From an uncultured Collinsella sp. (lineage in GTDB: Bacteria > Actinomycetota > Coriobacteriia > Coriobacteriales > Coriobacteriaceae), in contig UQLI01000004.1 of the NCBI GenBank assembly GCA_900541715.1, forward strand, positions 9,781 through 73,780: a stretch of DNA of 64,000 nt, written 5' to 3'. The notes under the pieces were generated by a model. It made no database searches. It saw only the letters and a program-made list of their open reading frames with translations, and was not told where the DNA came from. Both the position numbers and the translations under genes were made by a program. Every line of letters begins with the position of its first letter. The stretch's first letter is position 1. Of this stretch, positions 57,949-64,000 are shown piece after piece.

Positions 57949-58008
57949 TTCATTTGGGCTGGGGCTTTGAGCTGTCTGTGCGGTACGGTCGTTTTTGGGA
58001 AAGTCGAT

Positions 58009-58665
58009 TTAATTAAGCGTGTGATCGTGGCTCGCTTGATACCAAACGACGACTCCTATGATTCTAATCCTCCGTTTGTTAAACATCAGATCCGGACTTG
58101 CTGTTGCATATGAATGGGACGACAGCACAATCATGTCGTTTCCTTCTGCAAATCGCCTAATTACCGGTGTTTTACCGTCTGCGAGCGCCAATACAGCACA
58201 GCCGTTCCAAGGCTTTGCGGTGGTATCGACAAGTAGTAAGCTGCCGGGAGGGTAAATGCGGGACATTTCGTCACCTTTGATTTTAACGAAAACGCTATGT
58301 GGGTGACGCTTGGCTACGTCTACAGGCGCGCAAGCATTTTGTTGGCTGTGCGTGATGCGGCGCTTTTGAGAATCGATATCGATGACGGGAAATGCGCCCT
58401 CCATTTCGTGGATAGCAGGGTCTTCGTCGGTGACGATTCTTTTATTTGCGAGCTTTACGGCCAAACCGTTTTCCTCGCCAACAAGTTCATCGCGGGTGCA
58501 ACCGAAGAGCGCTTGTAACTTTTCAATATGGCGCTCACGGGGGGCATACCGACTTTTTTCCCAACGACAAACGGTCTCTTTAGATACCCCCAACATCTCT
58601 GCAAGTTGCGCCTGACCAAGATGCTCCATGGTGCGGAGTTTACGAATATTTGCCCCGAAGCCCAT
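58009..58665 (-). CDS. XRE-family regulator with a catalytically dead S24-like domain
   Basis: A 218-residue protein. The helix-turn-helix lies at about 18-37 (GQAQLAEMLGVSKETVCRWE). The C-terminal S24/LexA-like fold (about 120-218) reads VKIKGDEMSRIYPPGSLLLVD, where the usual GDSM has Glu133 in place of the catalytic Ser, and the Lys position reads TPVIRRF (Arg). Self-cleavage is therefore unlikely. It starts 2 bases after the arcA-1 stop and is co-transcribed with it. Likely role: local regulator of the arginine cluster. The start is ATG 58665 with GAGGA. Confidence 0.88.
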   Translation of the reverse strand: MGFGANIRKLRTMEHLGQAQLAEMLGVSKETVCRWEKSRYAPRERHIEKLQALFGCTRDELVGEENGLAVKLANKRIVTDEDPAIHEMEGAFPVIDIDSQKRRITHSQQNACAPVDVAKRHPHSVFVKIKGDEMSRIYPPGSLLLVDTTAKPWNGCAVLALADGKTPVIRRFAEGNDMIVLSSHSYATASPDLMFNKRRIRIIGVVVWYQASHDHTLN

Positions 58666-58667
58666 GG

Positions 58668-59918
58668 CTATAGATCCTCTCGCCACAGAGGGAGGCATAG
58701 ACAGTTTGTGCCACCATAGCCTTTGGTGAGCTCGTCAATGGATAACGGGAATAATTCCATTCCTGCTTTCTCAAGCGCTTCGTTGGTCCAAACGTTTTCT
58801 TCATATACGCATAGTTTTCCTGGCGAGAGCGCAAGGATAGACGTTGCGTTGTTCCGGCGCTCTCTTTCGTAGGCGGTTTGATTCCCGCCTCCGCAGTCAA
58901 TTACTTTTATTGGTTCGCAACAGGCTGCAGAGAGTATTTCCGGAATCGTGCGATCGATAGGAGTGATCGTAAGGCCCTTTCCGGATCGTTTTAGTTGAAT
59001 GCTGTATGCATCAACGGCATTGCATATCTCACGATCGATGAGGAACGCGTCGTGATCAATTCTACTTATGAACGTATCGAGGTGGATACGCAGCCCGTCA
59101 GAGGGGACTCGAATCGCAATTAGCTCGGTGGTCTGGAATTTATTTGAGGTCAGGAGCTCTTTGGCAAGTGACTCGACGGCGGCGGGTTCAGTTCGGTCAG
59201 AGATTCCAACTAATAATGTCTTAGCACTGATAACAAGAATGTCTCCGCCTTCGATATGGTAACTACTCCTGTTCAAATCACATACCGGGGTTTCTCCCAT
59301 GATCTTGTGGTGGGTGAATATCTGCCGGTATAAGGCGACCTCACGATCACGCTCAGGCCAATACATATGATTTAGGATGATGCCGTCTCCGACTACCACA
59401 GCAGGATCACGAGTGAAAAAAAGCGTGTTGAGGGGATTGACCAAGAGCGAGGCGGGGTCAAATTGCTCGTGCACGAGCGCCCGTAGTGTTTCCGACTGGT
59501 TTGAACATAGCTCAGTGTCTCCAAAGCGAATGCCGTTAAGTACTATATTCACCAATTCCTGGGTGTTCTTAGCGTTCTCAAACAGCTGGGTTATTGTCTC
59601 GAGGAACTCTCTGCCTGTTGCCCCACTGCAACGGAGGTAGTCATCAATAAAACATTTAAGTGATTGGGGCTCAGTTTCAAGTGAGTCTTCGAGAAGGTCC
59701 CTAATTTCAATGGTTTCTACGCCATGCTTCTCAAGCAATTGAACCATGGAATCGTGCTCATATATTGCTTTGTCGAGGTCAAAACGACCGCTCCATTTTC
59801 GCAGGGAGAAAACTTGGCTGAAGTCGGCATCAGGGTAGTTTTGTGTTTCAGTTCCTGGTCGATGGACAAGTACGGCTTTTAAATGACCGATTTCATTTGT
59901 TATGTGTACGCCTTGCAT
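58668..59918 (-). CDS. arcA: Arginine deiminase, copy 1 (divergent)
   Basis: A 416-residue amidinotransferase-fold enzyme that converts arginine to citrulline and ammonia. The catalytic set is present: FTRDPAVV (Asp), HIEGGDILV (Glu/His), RIHLDTF (His) and the nucleophile Cys in GGTNCLCLP (C406). It differs from canonical enzymes at the Cys loop, usually GGPRCMSMP, and from copy 2 over much of its length. It is read away from the antiporter gene and followed by the XRE regulator. Codons are AT-richer than the core genes. Possible alternatives: a different guanidino substrate or a sensing role. Start: ATG with AGGAG. Confidence 0.88.
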   Translation of the reverse strand: MQGVHITNEIGHLKAVLVHRPGTETQNYPDADFSQVFSLRKWSGRFDLDKAIYEHDSMVQLLEKHGVETIEIRDLLEDSLETEPQSLKCFIDDYLRCSGATGREFLETITQLFENAKNTQELVNIVLNGIRFGDTELCSNQSETLRALVHEQFDPASLLVNPLNTLFFTRDPAVVVGDGIILNHMYWPERDREVALYRQIFTHHKIMGETPVCDLNRSSYHIEGGDILVISAKTLLVGISDRTEPAAVESLAKELLTSNKFQTTELIAIRVPSDGLRIHLDTFISRIDHDAFLIDREICNAVDAYSIQLKRSGKGLTITPIDRTIPEILSAACCEPIKVIDCGGGNQTAYERERRNNATSILALSPGKLCVYEENVWTNEALEKAGMELFPLSIDELTKGYGGTNCLCLPLWREDL

Positions 59919-60001
59919 GTCTGTCTCCTGTCCTGCTGGTTTTTATATAAGGCTAAGGTAGGTTCCTTGTTGTGTTGCGGAAAAGTTAAAAGACGTATGT
60001 A

Positions 60002-60051
60002 ATTGATAAATAACATCAATTTTAAATATCAGATTGATTAATAACGTCACT
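60002..60051. promoter_or_regulatory. Two operator-like repeats 31 bp apart in the arc control region
   Basis: ATTGATAAATAACATCAAT (60002-60020) is an inverted repeat, ATTGAT-N7-ATCAAT. A second copy with changes, ATTGATTAATAACGTCACT, is at 60033-60051, exactly 31 bases on. They lie in the AT-rich region between arcA-1 and the antiporter. The best guess for the binding protein is the local XRE regulator, by position only. Confidence 0.5.
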
Positions 60052-60171
60052 TTAGCTGCCGTTCATAGGTGAAAAGCGACACGATGGCGATGGTTGGCCG
60101 ACCACCGCTGAGCAACCTCATACATTTATGGTGCCAGCTGGATAGATGGGAAAAGGAATGAAGGAGGAGAT

Positions 60172-61614
60172 ATGGCAGCGGAAAGTTCGAAAGGCATCAA
60201 GCAGTTCAAGGTCCCGCACGTATATGCGATCATCTTTGCACTTATGGTCATCTTCGCTGTTCTCACGTGGATTGTTCCCTCTGGGTCCTATCAGCGTCAG
60301 GAGGTGAACGGTCGTGAAGTCACTGTCGCAGGTACGTATGAGCAGAGTGAAAAGACATATATTGACGAGGAAACCGGGGATGAAGTAGATCTCAGACAAG
60401 GCGTCTTCGATGTTCTTCAGGCTCCAACGCGCGGTATACAAGAGGCAATTGAGGTCGTTGCATTCATCTTGATTGTGGGCGGTTCGTTTCAGGTTATTAC
60501 TAAAACGGGCGCTATCACGAGCGGAATGGGTCGTGTCGTTCGCCGCTTTAAGAACAAAGACATTCTAATTATTCCTATTGCGATGGTTCTCTTTGCATTG
60601 GGCGGAACGAGCTTTGGCATGGCGGAAGAAACTCTCCCGTTCTTTGCGATCTTCATGCCAATTATGATGGCTATGGGCTTCGACTCGATGACGGCGTTCA
60701 TGGTCGTGTTCGTTGGAGCGCGCACGGGTTACATCGCCTCAACGATTAATCCGTTTAATGTTCTCATTGCGCAAGGTATTCTTGGTATTCAGGGCAACCC
60801 CCAGCTGTGGCTGCGTATGATTGCCTGGGTTGTTTTGACTGCCGTTGCAATTACTTGGGTTGTCCTCTATGCACGAAGGGTAAAGAAGAACCCTGAGTCA
60901 TCGATCACATTTGAGGATGATATCGCCAAGAAAGTCGAGTTCGCTGCCGATGAATCTGCCCTTGACGCGGAATTTACGGGTCGTCAAAAAGGCGTGCTTG
61001 CGGTATTTATCGCTGGTATGTGCCTTATCATCTGGGGACTTGTGACCCAGGGCTGGTATATGAACGAGATTTCTGCGGTCTTTTTGGCCATGGGCCTGTT
61101 GGCTGGTGTTATTGCGGGCTTTAGTCAGGACGTCATCGCTCAGGAATTTGTTGCGGGTATCGCTGACTTTGCTTTCTCGGCAATTGTCGTTGGACTTGCG
61201 CGTGGCATCCTTGTCATTGCCTCTGACGGCATGATCATCGATACCATCCTCAATGCGCTCGCCACTGGTCTGGGCGGCATCCCGGCGGTTCTCTTTACTA
61301 CGCTTCTTTATGCGGTTGAGAACCTCCTGGCGATTCTGGTTCCCAGCTCATCTGGCCTTGCAGCGCTGACCGCTCCCATTTTTGGACCTTTGACCGAACT
61401 CATGGGCCTTAATCCCGAGGCCGCCGTGTGGGCTCTCTCCATGGGTAGCGCGACGATGTCTTTGATCTGTCCTACTAGCGCCATTCTTGTAGCGGGTTTG
61501 GGCGTGTGCAAGATCAAGCTTGGCCAGTGGTGGAAGACCGTTTGGAAATTCTTCTTGGTCGTGTCGCTCATCAATATCGTATTCGTAGCAATCTCGGGAC
61601 TTATTGCCCTGTAG
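60172..61614 (+). CDS. YfcC-family transporter, probable arginine/ornithine exchanger
   Basis: A 480-residue membrane protein with about 12 helices. The head VPHVYAIIFALMVIFAVLTW and the later GGTSFGMAEE, RTGYIASTINPFN and LVPSSSGLAALTAPIFGPL match the YfcC/DcuC-like group. An extracellular stretch lies between helices 1 and 2. Because it is flanked by arcA genes and arcB, exchange of arginine for ornithine or citrulline is inferred, not shown. Start: ATG with a perfect AAGGAGG. It begins the plus-strand arc operon. Confidence 0.85.
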   Translation: MAAESSKGIKQFKVPHVYAIIFALMVIFAVLTWIVPSGSYQRQEVNGREVTVAGTYEQSEKTYIDEETGDEVDLRQGVFDVLQAPTRGIQEAIEVVAFILIVGGSFQVITKTGAITSGMGRVVRRFKNKDILIIPIAMVLFALGGTSFGMAEETLPFFAIFMPIMMAMGFDSMTAFMVVFVGARTGYIASTINPFNVLIAQGILGIQGNPQLWLRMIAWVVLTAVAITWVVLYARRVKKNPESSITFEDDIAKKVEFAADESALDAEFTGRQKGVLAVFIAGMCLIIWGLVTQGWYMNEISAVFLAMGLLAGVIAGFSQDVIAQEFVAGIADFAFSAIVVGLARGILVIASDGMIIDTILNALATGLGGIPAVLFTTLLYAVENLLAILVPSSSGLAALTAPIFGPLTELMGLNPEAAVWALSMGSATMSLICPTSAILVAGLGVCKIKLGQWWKTVWKFFLVVSLINIVFVAISGLIAL

Positions 61615-61642
61615 GTTTCATGGCTGAAATGGAGTAACAGGA

Positions 61643-62887
61643 ATGTCTAAAGGACTGAATGTACACAGCGAGATTGGTAAGCTCAAGAAAGTTGTGCTTC
61701 ACCGCCCCGGTCGTGACCTTGTGAACGTAAAGGCAGAAGAGTTCGAGGATGTCTGGATTCACGACTGTTTCTATCTTGATGTGGCTCAAAAGGAGCATGA
61801 TGCCTTTGCGGATCTTCTGAGGAGCGAAGGTGTTGAGGTTCTCTATATGGAGAAACTCGTTGCTGAAGCGCTGGATGCATGCCCCTCGGCTCGCGCTGAG
61901 TTTACCGATACATTTATGGCTGAGAGCGGGATTGTCAATCCTATGCTTGAGCAGGCTGTTCGTGAAAAGCTCGATGCTATTTCAGATTCGTATCAGTTTG
62001 TACTTGAGGCTATGGGGGGGTATCGTTATCGTGACCTTGAGCTGCCTCGCGTTTCGACTATGCTTAGTATGATGGATAATGAGGATGCGAAGCCCGATGA
62101 TTTGGTGTTGAAGCCTCTTCCGAGTTCATATTTCTCTCGCGATCCTCTTGCTTCCGTGGGCAAAGGCGTTCTGCTTCACCATATGTATTGGAAACAGCGA
62201 GATCGTGAAGTGCCCTTCTACGAAGCGATTTTCAAATACCATCCCGATTATGCAGGGACTCCGATTTGGTACGACCATAAGAATCCCTGGCATATCGAGG
62301 GCGGTGATGTGCTTAACATTAACGCTCATACCTTGGCTATTGGAATTAGCCAGCGAACTGAGGCGGCTGCGATTGAGGAGCTTGCAAAGAATTTGTTCTG
62401 GGGATCTGGGAATTCTGAGATCGATACCGTTTACGCTATTAAAATCCCCAACGGCTATGCTTACATGCATCTTGACACCGTTTGCACCATGGTGGATTTC
62501 GATAAGTTCACAGTTTATCCCGGTATTTTTGAGACCCTTCGTGTTTATCGTCTGACTCGTGGTGACTCTGAGGGAATGGTCGCTGTTCAAGAGATTGATG
62601 ACACGCTTGAACATATTCTTGAAATGGCTACTGGCGTGGAGAAGGTGCAGCTTATTGAGTGCGGTGCCGGCGATATGGTTGAGGCATCTCGCGAGCAGTG
62701 GAACGACGGGTCGAACACTCTTGCCGTTGCTCCTGGTAAAGTCTGTGTTTACGAGCGCAATGTTGTCACAAATGATGAGCTCTACAAGAACGGTTTGGAA
62801 CTTTTGGTCGTTCCCTCCGAGGAACTGTCCCGCGGTCGTGGTGGCCCGCGCTGCATGAGCATGCCCTTCTGGCGCGAAGATATTTAG
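61643..62887 (+). CDS. arcA: Arginine deiminase, copy 2 (canonical)
   Basis: A 414-residue arginine deiminase with standard motifs: SYFSRDPLASVG, HIEGGDVLNI, YMHLDTVCTMVDFDKF and GGPRCMSMPFWRED, with the nucleophile Cys at 404. It is the likely main catabolic enzyme, since it sits between the antiporter gene and arcB, 28 bases and 32 bases from them. GGAG and AGGA lie before the ATG. Confidence 0.95.
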   Translation: MSKGLNVHSEIGKLKKVVLHRPGRDLVNVKAEEFEDVWIHDCFYLDVAQKEHDAFADLLRSEGVEVLYMEKLVAEALDACPSARAEFTDTFMAESGIVNPMLEQAVREKLDAISDSYQFVLEAMGGYRYRDLELPRVSTMLSMMDNEDAKPDDLVLKPLPSSYFSRDPLASVGKGVLLHHMYWKQRDREVPFYEAIFKYHPDYAGTPIWYDHKNPWHIEGGDVLNINAHTLAIGISQRTEAAAIEELAKNLFWGSGNSEIDTVYAIKIPNGYAYMHLDTVCTMVDFDKFTVYPGIFETLRVYRLTRGDSEGMVAVQEIDDTLEHILEMATGVEKVQLIECGAGDMVEASREQWNDGSNTLAVAPGKVCVYERNVVTNDELYKNGLELLVVPSEELSRGRGGPRCMSMPFWREDI

Positions 62888-62919
62888 TTGCAAATCCACT
62901 GTGATGGGAGATGGCGAAT

Positions 62920-63930
62920 ATGGGTGTTAATATCGCTGGGCGCAGTTTTCTGAAGCTGCTTGATTACACGACGGAAGAGATTGAGTATCTGCTTGAGCTT
63001 TCTGCTAACTTCAAAAGCATGAAGCGTGCCGGTGTTCCGCATAAATACCTTGAAGGCAAGAATATTGTTTTGCTATTTGAGAAGACTTCCACGCGTACTC
63101 GCTGCGCCTTCGAAGTTGGTGCACTTGACCTTGGCATGGGTGTAACTTATTTGGATCCGGGCTCGTCTCAGATGGGCAAAAAGGAGTCGATTGAGGACAC
63201 GGCTCGCGTCCTTGGCCGCATGTATGACGGAATTGAATACCGCGGCTTTGAACAGGCGAAGGTTGAGGAGCTTGCTGCAAAAGCTGGGGTTCCCGTTTGG
63301 AATGGGCTGACTACTGAATTTCACCCGACTCAAGTGCTTGCCGATATTCTGACCATGCGTGAAGAGTTTGGAGAGATTAAGGGCAGGAAACTTGCATTTT
63401 TCGGTAAGGCGGCCGGAAACGTCGCTGATTCGCTCATGGTCATTTGCGCTAAGCTCGGCATTAACTACTGTTCTTGCGGCCCAATCGGGGGAAATTCGGA
63501 GGGGGCTACATCCTATGATCCTGAACTCCTTGCAGAATGTAGTCGTATTGCGGCCGAGCATGGATCGACGATTACCATTACAGAGGATATTGAGGAAGGC
63601 GCTCGTGATGCCGATGTAATTTACACGGATGTTTGGGTTGGCATGGGTCAGCCCGCAGAGCTGTGGGAAAGCCGCATTAAGCTCATGTCGCCGTATCGTG
63701 TGACCGCTGAGGTGATGTCTATGGCAAAGCCCGAGGCGATTTTCCTCCACTGCCTTCCGAGCTTCCACGATACTAATACTACTGTTGGTGCCGAAATTGC
63801 TGAGAAGTTTGGAGTTACCGAAATGGAAGTCACGGACGAGGTTTTTGAGTCCGATAAGTCTCGTGTTTTCCAAGAAGCGGAGAATCGCATGCATACGATT
63901 AAGGCGGTGATGTACGCAACGCTTAAGTAG
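62920..63930 (+). CDS. arcB: Ornithine carbamoyltransferase, variant
   Basis: A 336-residue carbamoyltransferase that should split citrulline into ornithine and carbamoyl phosphate. The carbamoyl-phosphate site STRTR (57-61), HPTQ (135-138), HCLPSFHD and the final ENRMHTIKAVM are intact. Oddities: the loop usually read GDARNN is GKAAGN (162-167, last Asn kept), the SMG loop is GMG (241-243), and LTDE is LTTE (131-133). The start chosen is ATG 62920, with GGGAG nine bases upstream; ATG 62911 abuts that site. No arcC (carbamate kinase) is seen before the window ends. Confidence 0.9.
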   Translation: MGVNIAGRSFLKLLDYTTEEIEYLLELSANFKSMKRAGVPHKYLEGKNIVLLFEKTSTRTRCAFEVGALDLGMGVTYLDPGSSQMGKKESIEDTARVLGRMYDGIEYRGFEQAKVEELAAKAGVPVWNGLTTEFHPTQVLADILTMREEFGEIKGRKLAFFGKAAGNVADSLMVICAKLGINYCSCGPIGGNSEGATSYDPELLAECSRIAAEHGSTITITEDIEEGARDADVIYTDVWVGMGQPAELWESRIKLMSPYRVTAEVMSMAKPEAIFLHCLPSFHDTNTTVGAEIAEKFGVTEMEVTDEVFESDKSRVFQEAENRMHTIKAVMYATLK

Positions 63931-64000
63931 CGGGGCGTTGAGAAAGGTTGATTTCCGATCTCAGCCGAACACATTAGGCGGACAGGCCGTTCCCGCAGCT
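63931..64000. other. Window end after arcB
   Basis: Nothing supportable is seen in the last 70 bases. Confidence 0.3.

Overview
The window looks like chromosomal DNA of a gut coriobacterium, most like Collinsella. The base composition is GC-rich with strong third-position G/C bias. The gene set fits an anaerobic Gram-positive actinobacterium: class III fructose bisphosphatase, superoxide reductase, QueH, AddAB, formate-tetrahydrofolate ligase with split FolD/FchA, arginine deiminase genes, and LPXTG-like and lipoprotein surface proteins. The genus is inferred from gene content and protein style, because no rRNA marker is present. No tRNA or rRNA gene was seen.

Layout. 1-5.2 kb: truncated M42 peptidase, mnmA, cysK facing an Rrf2 regulator, a small holin-like membrane protein and a TrpR-like YerC regulator with a possible Trp-containing leader peptide. 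5.3-19.7 kb: DNA maintenance genes addB-addA, dnaE and a SWIM/SNF2 helicase, separated by long palindromes. 19.8-24.6 kb: superoxide reductase, a NAD-synthetase-like protein with both active sites eroded, and ruvC-ruvA-ruvB. 24.8-38.3 kb: fhs, a membrane protein with repeats, a cation efflux protein, a zinc-ribbon protein, a possible small RNA, a DUF1016 nuclease, a frameshifted surface phospholipase, two paralogous lipoproteins, and fchA-folD. 38.4-42.5 kb: a 230-bp element with 31-bp terminal inverted repeats, a C69 dipeptidase and a phasin-like/ABC1-kinase pair. 42.6-47.4 kb: a cobalamin riboswitch upstream of two surface proteins with transcobalamin-like DUF4430 domains, then a phased 31/62-bp repeat array. 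47.4-58.0 kb: two GtrA proteins, fructose bisphosphatase, DegV, a TIM-barrel protein, a 56-residue membrane protein, an rRNA methyltransferase, a MetRS-like enzyme, a DUF3267 protein and queH. 58.0-63.9 kb: a visibly more AT-rich arginine catabolism island with two arginine deiminases, a YfcC-type antiporter, an ornithine carbamoyltransferase and an XRE/S24-like regulator.

How the genes fit together. fhs, fchA and folD form a folate one-carbon route. The FolD here appears to lack its cyclohydrolase residues, so FchA probably supplies that step. The riboswitch and the DUF4430 pair suggest extracellular capture of cobalamin or related corrinoids. The arc cluster should convert imported arginine to citrulline and then ornithine plus carbamoyl phosphate, with exchange of arginine for ornithine. 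Its local regulator has an S24-like domain whose catalytic Ser and Lys are replaced.

The most unusual non-coding features are a family of intergenic palindromes built around GGGACGGGG or GCGGTGRAATAG, the 31-bp-phased array at 47.0-47.4 kb, and paired operator-like sites, also 31 bp apart, in the arc control region.
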